Shown here one piece after another: positions 8,633 to 19,624 of a DNA stretch of 25,725 bases (within the stretch, counting starts at the first letter, position 1; the number at the start of each line of letters is the position of its first letter). Source of the stretch: Hypsibius dujardini. Lineage: Eukaryota > Tardigrada > Eutardigrada > Parachela > Hypsibiidae. A model generated the notes under the pieces. The model saw only the letters and a list, made by a program, of their open reading frames with translations, did not search any database and had not been told where the DNA came from. The stretch covers positions 1 through 25,725 of the forward strand of contig LRSR01001587.1 in NCBI GenBank assembly GCA_001579985.1, given 5' to 3'. Made by a program: the position numbers and the translations under genes.

Positions 8633-10089
8633 TCCTGTCGGGCTGTCGTGCCGATGGTTCGCTGCGGACAGCAGAAATTCCGACCTTCTCCCGGCGATCT
8701 TCTTCTTCCAGAGTTTGTTTTCCCACCAAAACGCTGTCCGCTTTCCAATCCGTTATTTCTCCCCGAATTCCAGCTCAATTTAAAGCTTACACGAGAGGAA
8801 AACTATTTGACCGTGCGCATCTGACGGTGGACACCGGACACGGAAGAATAGCGAAAATGGAGGCCCGGGTTTTGTTTTCAAGGTTTCGCGAGAATATTTT
8901 CCATCTTCCGGCACTTATCGATCAATTTGGTGTGCCAGCGTGCGCAATCACCATCGCTTGCGAAACAGACCGGTGCCGTGTTGGCTCACTCGGCATGCCA
9001 TAAAGTTTGTCGGTCGGCCAAACCCGAACCGTGAAGCTGGGAAGTTTCGAGCTGGCCGGAGCAGGGAAAAAGCACAACAGCTGATTCTTCTCACGGCGAA
9101 AAAAGTCTCCAGTGTGTTGGCCAATGTTTTCACACCTTCCCCCGCTCGGTGTTGGTATTGACCATCTTCCATGACATTTTATGACAACTGAAAGTTGAGC
9201 AGACGCGGAGGTGTGAGCGTCTTTCTGACCGAATTGCACTATTATCTTATCGGGCAAGGAAATTGCTGCGTTAAATTTGTATTATTCTCAATGCGGTCCG
9301 TGTTCCCATTGGAAAAGAGATAACAACACATCACTTTTGATTGAGCACGCGCTGCCAACACGTTGAACGACGAAAACCGATTTCTTGGAGGTATCGGGTA
9401 AGACATTCAAGTTGTGAAAATTCATCCGATTCTGGTTGGTCTTGGAAGGGGAGGAATTTGTCGACGTCACTGACAAAGAATAATCTTCCGGCTGGTGTGT
9501 CTCTATCTCGTGCTGTCACTGATCGGATGATTATCTTCGTCATTGAACGGATACGTTTTAACACAGGAGGTGTGAGGTTGTTGATTTTGTCAGAGGCAAG
9601 TGATTTTGTTAGAGGCAAGTGTTTGATTACATTTATTTTGCTCAGTTTTTAGAAACATTTTTCTGACGTCCTGGACAACAATATCAACATCCTCCGACGT
9701 ATCTCTTCAAACGATATTTCAATACGGGCGAAAGATCAATTGGCAGTTTGGAACGGGGTAAGTTTTTTACTCGGGATCACTTTTAGTAGGAGGTCAGATT
9801 ATTTCTAGCACCGGCTCTGAAGTTCTTATCAAAACGGGAATTATTTTGCTTCCCGTCTGCCCGTTTTAGCATAACGCAAATCTTGATATTCCTTTCTGCG
9901 TTCTAGTTCACTCTGCAGCGATAGGATCCACCCATCAGGCGATGGATGTGCCGTAAAGAGTCCATGCGACAGTCCATCCCTGAGCTGGAAGCCAAGTGTT
10001 TATGATTGTTTGTGTTGAGCCTAATCTGAAGCTCTCTTTTCGCCTGCTCGCCTGCTCGCCTCCTCGACTCCTCGCCTACTCGACGCACA
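8633..10089. other. Divergent spacer between TDP2 and the Spinster gene
   Basis: No gene is supported. It holds the 5' flanks of TDP2 (leftward) and the Spinster gene (rightward). A 19-bp unit (TGATTTTGTCAGAGGCAAG) occurs twice in tandem at 9582-9619. A CT/CG-rich 9-bp-like repeat (CGCCTGCTC variants) at about 10040-10085 lies just before the Spinster ATG, probably in its 5' UTR. The overlapping short ORFs on both strands have low-quality compositions and no family motifs. Confidence 0.55.
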
Positions 10090-12976
10090 ATGGACGCGAA
10101 TAATCCGTCATCTGTCTCCAGTGAGAGCCTCACGTCGCGCGGAACCGACGGCGATGCCACCATCCTCGTGTCCGGCCCCTCCAGAAGGCGGGAGTATACG
10201 GCGGTGGCGTTGCTGTTCTTCGTGAATCTTCTCAACTACATCGATCGCTACACGATTGCCGGTGTGCTGAGTGACATTGAGAAGTACTACGACCTGTCAA
10301 AGTCCGAGGCCGGACTGCTGCAGACCATGTTCATTGTCGGCTACATGTTGCTGGCTCCGCTGTTTGGTTATTTGGGCGATCGCTACTCCCGCAAGCTGCT
10401 CATGTGTGTGGGAATCCTCTTCTGGTCCTTGACGACACTTCTCGGCTCTTTCATTCCCCCACATGTATGACTGTCTGCGATTTATGAGTCCCTACTCCCT
10501 GTTTGATTTTCTGTGTCGATTTCCAGTTATTCTCACTCTTGCTGGTGATTCGAGCCGCTGTCGGTGTGGGCGAAGCGTCTTACTCAACCATCGCTCCGAC
10601 TATCATTTCCGATCTCTTCACCGATGCTATGAGATCACGCATGCTGGGATTGTTCTACTTTGCCATTCCGGTTGGAAGTGGTCTGGGCTACATGCTAGGT
10701 TCCAGTATCGCCAAAGGCACTGGAGAGTGGCAATGGGCTCTTAGGGTAAGGACCTCTCAAAATAGTTCATTATCTCTGACCTCTTATCGCTTGATACCTT
10801 ACATATTCCAATTCCATTTACAATACTGGCATGGCCCTTTTTGTCTGAATCACTATCTCCATTTGCTGGTTTGTTGATTTCTGTATTCTTGACGCTCCAC
10901 TCTTTGTGGCATCTGGTGTTAATTAAGGACCGGATATTGGAATGTTTGTCCGTTAACCTAGAGATGGATCAATGGTTGTGTCTGTATGGGAGAGCGACGT
11001 CTTTAATGTTGCATTTCGACGTCTTTAATGGGCATGAACGAGAGTATGTTTGACGTTATGCTAAAATAGAACATTATTCTTTGCAGGTCACTCCCGGTTT
11101 CGGCGTACTCTCTGTCCTACTGATCATCCTCTTCCTGCGTGATCCTCCACGAGGTGGAGCTGAGGGCGGTGCGCACGTCGCCAGTACCACATGGCTGATG
11201 GACATCCGTTGCCTGCTCGTCAAGTCCGTGCCAATTTGTCAAAATTAAATTCTGCACGGAAAATTAAAGCCTCGTTTTTGTGGTTTCAGTAAGAGCTTTG
11301 TAGGAGATACGTTAGGGTTCACCTGCGTAGCGTTCGTGGCGGGAGCTCTCTCCTTCTGGGCGCCGCAGTTCATCATGTACGCACTGCGGCTGAAGCAGAA
11401 CGACCATACCATCGATCAAACATCGTAAGGAAGGAGAGAAAAAGCTGACGCCGATGCAATAGCGCGTCTTACTCATACTGGAAGATCTTATGTCGGATTG
11501 TTTCTCGACATTTCAGGATATCTTTCACATTTGGAGTGATCACATGTTTTGCCGGGATCGCGGGAGTCGGGCTTGGCAGTTTCAGTTCCGGGAAGCTGCG
11601 CACTGCCACCTCCGTCAAGGCGGATCCCCTCATCTGCGGTTTCGGCATGCTGGTCTGCGCTCCCTTGCTCTACTTTAGCATCATGGCGTCACGATACTAC
11701 CCAGACTTGACATGGGTAATGAAATATCTCTCTGGCCTGCCGAACATCTCCAACAAAATCCCCTTTCATTGGTAGGCTTTAATTTTCTTCGCGGAATTGT
11801 TCCTGTGTCTGAACTGGGCGATTGTTGCAGACATCGTACTGGTAAGAGATCGGTTGATCACTTTCAGTATAGTTAAGCGATTGCTTCAATCGTGACATGC
11901 TTGCTTGCAGTACGTTGTAATCCCTCCGAGGAGATCGTCAGCAGAGGCTTTCCAGATCCTCGCCAGTCATGCGTTGGGCGACGCCGCCAGTCCATACGTG
12001 AGTTTAGAACATACACGCATGGCCACAATTTTGGCTGGCAGACTTTAAGTCAAAAAGGGTGGTCCGAGTTCGAGCCGAATTAAGTCACCGCGCTCGCGTT
12101 CTTGATCCCAGCTGACCATGCAGCCTTCACTCGATTGATCGATTGATTGAACTTAAATATTTTGGCGAAATTCAGAGCAGCTTGCTCAATCTAATTTTTC
12201 CGCTGGGCATTAAATCAAAGAGTCAGGAGAAAGCAGTGGCAAGTTCTAGCCAAGAGTGGCTCAAACTCAGACCACCCTTATGGCTCGAACTCTGCCACCC
12301 AAAATTGTGGCCACGTGCGTACGAGGTACGAGTGGCTCAAACTCAGACCACCCTTATGGCTCGAACTCTGCCACCCAAATTGTGGCCATGTGCGTACGAG
12401 GTACGAGCGACTCAAACTCAGACCACCCTGATGGCTTGAACTCTGCCACCCAAAATTGTGGCCATGTGTGTACCAGGTACGCGTAGTGGCTTTACTTAAC
12501 TTTCCGCCTGAAATGTTTCCTTATCAGATTGTGGGAGCGGTATCGGATGCCATTAAAGCGCGTTATCCCGCCGAGGGTGATTCCGACTGGAACAATTGGA
12601 ATAGTCTGCAGGTAGGTCTAGCGCCACCGTTTTAAAAACCTGAACTTGTTTCGTTGGAAATGGAGTACGAGCAAGTGCCTGAGAGAGACAGATGTGTAGA
12701 AGGCTGAGCAGGGTGTCGTCAAGTGTGACGCACAAACAGCGTGCAGTTGTTTCATTGTTAACTGACAAATTTTGCTTTCATCTTTTAAAGGATGCGCTCT
12801 ACATCACAACTTTCATTGCCGTCCTGGGAGCCTTGTGTTTTGTGGTGACCAGCTGGTACATCGACATCGATAAGAAAGAAGTCGAGAAAACGATCAAGGA
12901 AACGGCTGCACTAGCCTCACCTGCCAATCCGTGGGACTCTGATTTTGCCGTCCGGTCTAACGACCTCAACTCCTGA
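10090..12976 (+). CDS. SPNS: Spinster-like MFS transporter (SPNS family), complete
   Basis: Twelve-helix major facilitator. Family members export sphingosine-1-phosphate or lysophospholipids, at the lysosome (SPNS1) or the plasma membrane (SPNS2). Exons: 10090-10464, 10527-10745, 11087-11223, 11290-11424, 11517-11715, 11776-11841, 11911-11997, 12528-12611 and 12791-12976. These give 495 residues, with all phases agreeing. Signatures: [15 protein letters not shown] (TM1), [14 protein letters not shown] (MFS motif A), [47 protein letters not shown] (across an intron), [27 protein letters not shown] and [19 protein letters not shown]. The start ATG follows CACA and gives a short Ser/Thr-rich cytosolic tail before TM1. 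The exon 3 donor is the less usual AA|GTCCGT, but the family match across it ([12 protein letters not shown]) supports it. The substrate cannot be told from sequence. The closest match by recall is SPNS1. Confidence 0.95.
12010..12482. repeat. 75-76 bp tandem repeat plus an inverted relic in Spinster intron 7
   Basis: Three direct units start at 12254, 12330 and 12405 (GAGTGGCTCAAACTCAGACC, then TGGCTCGAACTCTGCCACCC, AAATTGTGGCCA and CGTACGAGGTACGA). Upstream, 12010-12080 resembles the reverse complement of one unit (GGCCACAATTTTGGCTGGCA, GGGTGGTCCGAGTTCGAGCC). The intron could therefore fold back on itself. It is 530 nt, the longest in the gene. Confidence 0.85.
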
Positions 12977-13051
12977 ACCACGGCGACCTGATCTCTCTAG
13001 TCGGCTTTCTAGATTGTTGTTGGTTGGTTTTTTTGATGATTTTGTTGTAAT

Positions 13052-13057
13052 ATTAAA
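13052..13057 (+). promoter_or_regulatory. Possible poly(A) signal ATTAAA of the Spinster gene
   Basis: ATTAAA lies 76 nt after the stop codon and is followed by a T-rich stretch (CGTTTTTTCGTGG). This is the common AATAAA variant. Its position is plausible but unproven. Confidence 0.4.
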
Positions 13058-13153
13058 CGTTTTTTCGTGGGATTTATCTTAATTGGAACTGTGTGGCAGC
13101 TTGCTTGTGCTCCCACCCACACGCACGTTGAGACTGCCCGAAACACGAAATCG

Positions 13154-13224
13154 CTTCTCTCTCTCTCTCTCTCTCTCTCTCTCCGCTTCTCTCTCTCTCT
13201 CTTTCTCGAGAAAGAGAGAGAGAC
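13154..13224. repeat. (CT)n tract with an inverted GA arm
   Basis: About 50 bp of CT repeats, broken by CCGCTT, is followed by TTCTCGAGAAAGAGAGAGAGA, so the end forms a palindrome centred on CTCGAG. The stem is low complexity and may form a hairpin or triplex-prone DNA about 660 bp before the next start codon. Confidence 0.9.
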
Positions 13225-13862
13225 AGAGACGGTTGGGCCAAATACGGGTGACGGTGTGGCCGTTGTCGCGCACAGTCTCGCAATTAGAGCCGCCACCGCC
13301 ACGGTGTAATTACCGGAGGATAGTTTGCCGTTTGGCTCACCACTCTCTTGCTCCCCTCCCTTCACACACACTCTTTCGTCGTCACTTTTTCCTACCAGCA
13401 ACTAAATAATTACCCATGAAAAAGTTTTGACTTGTAGAGTAATGAACTCTTTTTCGTGGACCGGTGGTGCTCTTCGCGCGTGAACGGGAGATCTCATTCG
13501 AATGTGATCGAGCCGATCGAGGTCAGGTTAATAGAGAGCTCTTGACCGAAGCCGCACATGGACAGCTCATTGACGGTGTGATATGTATTTGACCGATTTT
13601 ATTATTTTAATTCGTCCAATTTTTTTACGACTCTAAGTGGACATCTGACTTCCGGTTCGATCCACAGATGCATTTCGTAATTAATTGGACTGTAAACTAC
13701 TTCCGGCACTACAAATGTCTGATCTTTCGGAGGCTATTAGGGTTCGCGGATTACCTTGAGTAGCTGTTACTACAGAATTGTTAGGACAGCTAATTGTTTG
13801 GATTGCCAGCAAGTGTCCCTGAAGTGTCAGCGGCTCAGCAACAAATCCAGTTGATCGGATGC

Positions 13863-14609
13863 ATGGAGAATCAGAATGTTCCAGCACCGAGTGAAGCCCC
13901 GCCTCCGGCACGCGAACGAGTGGACATTTATGCGATCAGTGGAATATCTTCATCGTCAACGGAGTCTTCCGGCGACCCGCATGGGAGGTGTTCGAGTTGG
14001 CCGACATGTGGACTGGAGGATCGGACTTACAGGTAGATTATGAGTCTGTTTAAACGTGTCATCGCTGTCGACTTTATTTGTTCTGCGCGTCTTTTTGTGC
14101 GGAATTCGTTTGAGTTGAGAGAGCGCAGAACTAATTTGCTTTCAGGATTGGTCGACTTCTGGGAACATACCCGTTTCTATCCATTATCATTGCTATCTCC
14201 ATCGTCGCTACCGGATCGATGGGATTCCTCAATTTCCATATCGAATCTCGAGTGGAAGAACTCTGGGTCCCGCCGGACTCACCGGCGTACCTTGCTAAAA
14301 GTACCAGTCGAACCTTTGCCGCTGGTTCACGCATCACCCTTTCTATCATGATTAGCGCACCGGAAATTTTCGAGCCAGACATCTTCAGATTGGTATACAA
14401 AATACTGCATCCCTAATTATTTTGTTTTATTACATATATTTTACCATAAAGATTACATAATGCCGGTTGGTTACAGATGTTGCAGATTGACAGTATTATT
14501 CGGAATTTCACTTTTCGCGGAAAAGGCTGGGAAATTCTTTGTTTCCGGTATGTAATCTTGCTAATCTATGTATTTTATGTCTGTCAGTCCGTCTGTTTGT
14601 CTATGTGGC

Positions 14610-14652
<43 letters not shown>

Positions 14653-17600
14653 ATGTATGCCTGCCTGCCTGCCTGCCTGCCTGTCTGTTTGCTGGTTTGC
14701 CCATTTGTATGTCTCTCTGGTTGTCTGTGTATTCGTGTTTGTTACCAAAAATTTCGATATTTGAGATCTATTTTACGAATGATTTTCGTTTGATGTTTGC
14801 TCAATGTTTAGCAAGAATGCCGAGTGCCAAAGATTTTCGCTGCTCAACGTTCTGGATATTTCCGATTACGAATCTCTTTCCCGGGAGTCGATTATATTCA
14901 TGATGAACCAGTCTAACAGGAGGTACCGGTACCATTCCTTAGTTCATTGGGATTTCTATTTAGAGAGCACATGACAATGACCTGTATTTTTCATCCAGGA
15001 GGAACGGATTTTTACCACCGTACTTCATATCTCTCGACGACATACTCGCCAATACGCTTGCCAATAGCTCGGGATATGTCGTGGGGGCCAAATTCACTCG
15101 CATGGTCTACTACCTCCAAAAACAAGACAAGGACCGTATAACCTCGTCTAAACCGGTATTTTCCGTTGAATGCAAAAAAAAGGCGCGCACGCGACTTTAT
15201 CGTTAAGTTAACACCCGTAAACTTTTGTAGGTTGAACCGGAAGAAATGCTCCGCCGACGGTTAGTGGATCAATTTGGCCAAGGGTTCGATACCGCAAATG
15301 TCACCATCAGAATCAGCCTAACTTACGCGTAAGCTAACAAATAAGAAGCTACAAACAAATACCAGCATTTGTTTTTCGGACAAACTTGCAACGGCCATTG
15401 TTCATACAATTTTTCGTTGGCTTTCAGAAAACCTAAACTTTTTTGGTCCAGAAAATTCTCTAAAAGCCGGTTTTAGTTTGACTCTCAAATTGTTCCAATT
15501 TATCTATGGGGTAAATTTTGTAGAAACCGTCTGGTTGCTGTACTATTCCATATATCAAAAGAACATCTATTCTTCCCTTTCAGAAAACATGTAGTTATTT
15601 TGCTTGGTCAAACAAAATCTGCAGATAGGCCGTTCCAGAACAATGTAACCCAATGTAACCGATTGTAACCGATTGTATCCGATTGTAACCCAATATAACC
15701 GATTATAACCCAATGTAACCGATTGTAACCGATTGTAACCCAATTTAACCCAATTTAACCCAATGTAACCCAATGTAACCGATCGTAACCGATTGTAACC
15801 GATTGTAACCCAATGTAACCGATTGTAACCGATTGGCTGTAACCGATTGGCTTGTCTGCCACAAAATTTACAAGTGTTTCTATGTGCATTACAATTACAG
15901 GGACGGCGACCCGGGTCATGTAACATCACTCTGGTCAATGGATTACTTCCTGAGTCTATTGTATGCCTGCATTGCCTACCTACTGGTCGTCTTCATCGCC
16001 ACCGGGAAGTACACAGCCACCCGGCATGGATTCTGGCTGGCTGTGTCCGGGATCATTGGCATAGCCTTGGCACTGGCATTTGGTTTTGGCATCGCCAGTG
16101 CCGTCGGAATGGCCTTCACATCCGTCCACCTACTGCTGCCGATCTTATTCCTTAGTAAATACAAAACACACTGTATAAATCTGAACGGCGATAGTCATTT
16201 ACTGTCGACAAAGATAATTTTCTCTCTTGTTTTCAGGCATTCATTTACTGTCGACAAAGATAATTTTCTCTCTTGTTTTCAGGCATGTCGGTCTTCGGGT
16301 ACCTCGTCATCGAGTCGGAGCTGCGACTGGTGTCGGACGCTCGATCCAGCCTCGGACGGGGCGAGAAGATGGGCATGACCATGCAGCGGAGCTTCGGCAC
16401 CTTGGTTCTGTGCATGTTATCCAACTTTTTGGTCTTCGCCGTTGGAATAGGATCTGTAAGTGCATTGTTTTACTCTTCCGTCCGTGTTCCTGTTAAACAT
16501 CATAGAAACGGAAGTAGAGTATAACAGCAATTAAGAACAATCCGTTGTTGGCATTTCAGCGGCTTCCGGTCGTTCGGTCATTCTGTGTGTTCGGTGTGAC
16601 ATCCGCGGTCGGAATATTCATCACGCAGATTCTATTCTTGTTTGGCTGTCTGTCCGCCTGGCAGGGGACCTATGAACGGTCCGCCAATGCCTGGATCTGT
16701 TGTGTGCGCCGGCCCGATCGGGTGGAGAAGGAGCCGGCCAGCTTCCACGCCATCCTCAAACCGGTGTTCGGGTTCCTCGCCTCCAACCTGTCTGAAAACA
16801 TTCCACGAGTAAGAACTGGCCCTTTTTTATCTGAATTTCCTTAACACACGGCAGTTTCATGTCTCNGATTGTCTTCGATATGGCCCGGTTCGACCAGAGC
16901 AGCAGCGTATCGTCCGGTGCAGCGGACGCGTCCGCCGTCTTCCGGCAAACCGACGAGGCAATCGGATGTGTCTACCTGGGAGACATCCCTTATCAAATAC
17001 GGCAGTCCGAACTGAGGACCTTTCAGAGCTACCTCAAGGAGCACGCCATGATCCGGCCGCGCAGTGTGATGAGCTGGTTCGACCGCTACCAGGTCAGTTC
17101 CTCAGGCGAGACATCCTGAGACATGAGCTTCCATTGCCTTTCAAAATGGAATATACATTGATAAGACCTACGGCTATCGAGGGAACCGGAGTGGACTTTC
17201 GTATCGGCTATCGAGGGAACCGGAGTGGACTTTCGTATCGGCTTTCGAGTGAACCGGAGTGGACTTTCGTATTATTACACGCACACACACACGCACACAC
17301 ACATGCACACGCATACACACACGCATACACACACGCACACACAAGTAGAATGAAGAAAGAAGCAAAACTGCCAAAACTCGACTCACTCGCCGAACGTGTT
17401 TACGACACCTTGAATATCCGATTGGTCGAAATATAATTAGACTGAATCAAAAAGTCACTGATGACAGATTAGGAAGAGTTTTTTCCTCCAAGTACGGCGA
17501 AGTCAAGCTACGCAAAGGCAAAACAAAAAGTTAACCAAAGACCAATCATGGTGGGACGGTCCGGAGTCCGGGCAGTCAGAGAACTCGTTAGGACCGAACC

Positions 17601-19624
17601 GGAGTACCCTGGATACAACCGAACACAAAACAAAGAGACACACACAACACGCCACCGTGTTCGGCCTTCAGTAACAATATTCATCATGCAGGTTTGGATG
17701 GCGGATCAGCAGAGACTCCGGACGATCAAGCTCGAAGGCCGAGAGGTTGCCGGGCAAGAAGTGTCCGTCTTCGAAAAGGGCGCCTTTTATCGGAGCGTGA
17801 CAAAATTTGTGGCGGAGAAAAACTTCGACGAAGACGTGGTGTTTGTCCGGAAAGGCCAGGATGAAGTGGAAATTCAGGTTGGTTGAGTTGGAGCACTTAG
17901 TATCAGCTGAACGGTCTTCCTCCGAAGTTATTGTGGTGCAGACACTATGAAAGTATTACTATTAGGAATAATGGATCCCTTCATTCTTCTGTATAACACA
18001 GGCTTGTAGAATTTGTTTCCGGTTCCAAGGGGGCTTGCAGGCGGACAACTACTCATCCGCCGCGCAAAACATTGCCAGCATCGCGCTGGACCTGCAACTG
18101 GGCACGGCTCTGGTGAATTCGGATCTGATGTTGAGCGTCTTGGTGCAGAAGGTTTTGGCCACTGAATTGTGGATCCTTTTCGGCGCGTACTTTGTCGTGC
18201 TGCTCATCATTGCCGCGCTCATGCTGCAAAGCGTCGTGACGGCCCTGGTGGTCTTTGTCAGCTTCGCCCTCCTAACAGTAAGAAGGTTCTCCAATGAGAC
18301 AAATCATGGCGCACAAAGCAGGAACAGCGGACATCGGCGCCTTTTTCTGTTTGTTTTTTTCCCTTCAGATGCATAGCATAGGGATCGTTTCCAGCCAGAA
18401 GATATCCATGGACAGCCTGGTGCTGGTCAGTGTGTTCTGTTTTGTGTCGATCGCCTCGCAAATGCTCTTCTACGAGGCGACGATTTTTACGCGACTTTCA
18501 GGAAAGGTGAAAAGCAAAAGTAAGCTTTATCTTATGCTTGTTTTGGCAAAAACTGAATCGATCTTGAGATCTATATTATTTTGCAGCGCGACTAAAGAGT
18601 ACGATGATATCGGGAGGTCCGCCAGCTTTGGCGTGCGCAGTTTGTGCCATAACAACATTAGTACCCTTCTTCGACAGCACTTCTGAAATGTTCCGCGTGA
18701 TATTACGAGTGAGCTTTCCATATTTGCCCACGGTCTTGTCTATCTGTCTGTCTGCCATCGGTGTGTCTTTCTCTTTGATTCTCTTTATCTGACTGTCTGT
18801 CTGTCTGTCTGTCTATCTGTCTGTCTGTCTGTCTGTCTGCCTGTCTGTCTGTCTGTCTGTCTGTCTATCTGTCTGTCTATCTGTCTGTCTGTCTGCCTGT
18901 TTGTCTGTCTGTTTGTCTATCTGTCAATCTGCAGTCTGACTGATGGATTCTCAAGGTCTGTCGATGCCTGTTTCCCTATGTTATCTACAGTATGTGTGGT
19001 TAGTTGTAGGCTGGCTTTTTAGCAGACCCTTACCCTAATGATTTGACCTCGAAGAGCATTCATTTCTAGGTGTCCATTTCAACGATATCATTAGCGCTGG
19101 TCCACGTTTTCCTTTTCCTCCCGGTTTCGCTGAGCCTCGGAACGCCGGAAGTCTTCTCCACCGCGACACTTCGTCTTCGCAATCGATTTAGGAGACGACA
19201 GGCCGACACCACGTCACCGGAAATTTACTACGACGGCGGTGTCGGCGGCCATCACCAAGTCAATCCCATCCACGACGACTCGCCGCTGCCGCTGCCCAAC
19301 GACCAGGTGCACTTCGTGGCACGCAATCCGGTCAGTCCCCTGCAGCGAGCCTCGAGTACAAGCAGCACGCGAATCGATCTGAAAAATGAAGGTCTGCGAG
19401 CAGTGCTGGACAGTCTATCCAGTCCGGCGGAATCAGTCAGGGTGGTGGAGGAGGAACCGGAAGTCAGTACCAATCCCAATGGTGAAGCGGATTACGATTC
19501 ACTACGGCATTTACAGTTAGTCGGTTTGGATGAGTCTCATCCTATAGAAACGATCGAGAGAGCAGAATCCGCGGGACCCATTGCAAGGGACCGTTCGGTG
19601 CCCTCCTCATCGCGAAATGGATGA
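13863..19624 (+). CDS. Patched-related (PTR/PTCHD-like) RND-type membrane protein with sterol-sensing domain
   Basis: Exons: 13863-14032, 14146-14392, 14477-14547, 14812-14922, 14999-15155, 15231-15328, 15901-16154, 16283-16455, 16560-16808, about 16868-17092, 17692-17877, 18041-18277, 18369-18519, 18587-18708 and 19070-19624. They give about 1001 residues. Order: Ser-rich N-tail; GRLLGTYPFLSIIIAISIVA (TM1); VEELWVPPDSPA at the start of the first outer loop; sterol-sensing domain in exons 7-9 (TM2-6, VVRSFCVFGVTSAVGIF); second loop (SVMSWFDRYQ); TM8-12 (GGPPALACAVCAITTLVPFF, HVFLFLPVSLSLGTPEVF); acidic C-tail of about 140 residues. The usual acidic motifs of TM4 and TM10 are not seen. TM7 and the start of loop 2 seem missing at the N at 16866. 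The exon 8 acceptor is duplicated. Animal relatives act in sterol or lipid transport, Hedgehog-related processes and moulting. No specific role can be assigned. Confidence 0.85.
14582..14700. repeat. (CTGT)n / (CTGC)n microsatellite in intron 3 of the Patched-related gene
   Basis: A run of CTGT units at about 14608-14651 is followed by GTAT and five CTGC units near 14658-14680. It is pyrimidine-rich on the sense strand. The short Cys/Leu/Ser ORFs here are translations of the repeat. Confidence 0.92.
15641..15850. repeat. 10-bp minisatellite of two alternating unit types in intron 6 of the Patched-related gene
   Basis: Nineteen uninterrupted 10-bp units (15641-15830), nearly all either CAATGTAACC or GATTGTAACC, with a few variants such as GATTGTATCC, CAATTTAACC and CAATATAACC. 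A decayed end (GATTGGCTGTAACCGATTGG) follows. It stops about 50 bp before the exon 7 acceptor. The minus-strand ORF at 15567-15938 is a translation of the repeat. Confidence 0.96.
16195..16286 (+). repeat. Exact 46-bp tandem duplication doubling a 3' splice site
   Basis: Copies 16195-16240 and 16241-16286 are identical. Each contains TTTCTCTCTTGTTTTCAG followed by GCAT. The acceptor at 16282 joins in frame to exon 7 (A|GC ATG TCG). The acceptor at 16236 would add 46 nt and shift the frame. Confidence 0.97.
16866..16866. other. Single undetermined base at an intron-exon edge
   Basis: The only N in the window. The local text is TCTCNGATTGTC. If N is A, then TTTCATGTCTCAG|ATTGTCTTC is a good acceptor in the right phase (exon start 16868). 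It could instead mark a contig join, because the protein segment expected between exons 9 and 10 is absent. Confidence 0.9.
17172..17343. repeat. 34-bp minisatellite (3 copies) and (CA)n-rich microsatellite in intron 10 of the Patched-related gene
   Basis: Units at 17172, 17206 and 17240 read GGCTATCGAGGGAACCGGAG, then TGGACTTTCGTATC. The third has two changes. A run of CACACG, CACACA and CATACACA (17277-17343) follows. Both lie in the 599-nt intron. Confidence 0.93.
18736..18932. repeat. Long (CTGT)n microsatellite in intron 14 of the Patched-related gene
   Basis: About 200 bp of mostly CTGT units with CTAT, CTGC and TTGT interruptions. It is the longest tetranucleotide run in the window. 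It begins about 27 nt after the exon 14 donor and makes up over half of the 361-nt intron. Confidence 0.95.

Larger units (their letters stand above)
12977..13862. other. Spacer between the Spinster gene and the Patched-related gene
   Basis: Holds the 3' flank of the Spinster gene, a (CT)n tract with a GA arm (13154-13224) and AT-rich DNA before the next gene. The Arg/Glu repeat ORFs on the minus strand and the Ser/Leu ORFs on the plus strand are translations of the (CT)n tract. No RNA gene is supported. Confidence 0.6.

Noticed and set aside
8922-9257. 111-codon minus-strand ORF in the TDP2/Spinster spacer
   Set aside because: It begins with TTG, has no recognisable motif, and overlaps an equally good plus-strand ORF, which is typical of chance.
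13009-13401. Minus-strand ORFs with Arg/Glu repeats
   Set aside because: Translations of the (CT)n/(GA)n tract.
13640-13670. GGTTCGATCC resembling a tRNA B box
   Set aside because: Flanking bases do not form a T stem, and no A box or acceptor stem fits.
15567-15938. Minus-strand ORF with GYNRLQSVTL repeats
   Set aside because: Translation of the 10-bp minisatellite inside an intron.
16966-17436. 156-codon ORF after the N
   Set aside because: It is a shadow frame of exon 10 that runs into intronic (CA)n DNA; the frame with WFDRYQ then GTCAGT fits the family and the next exon phase.
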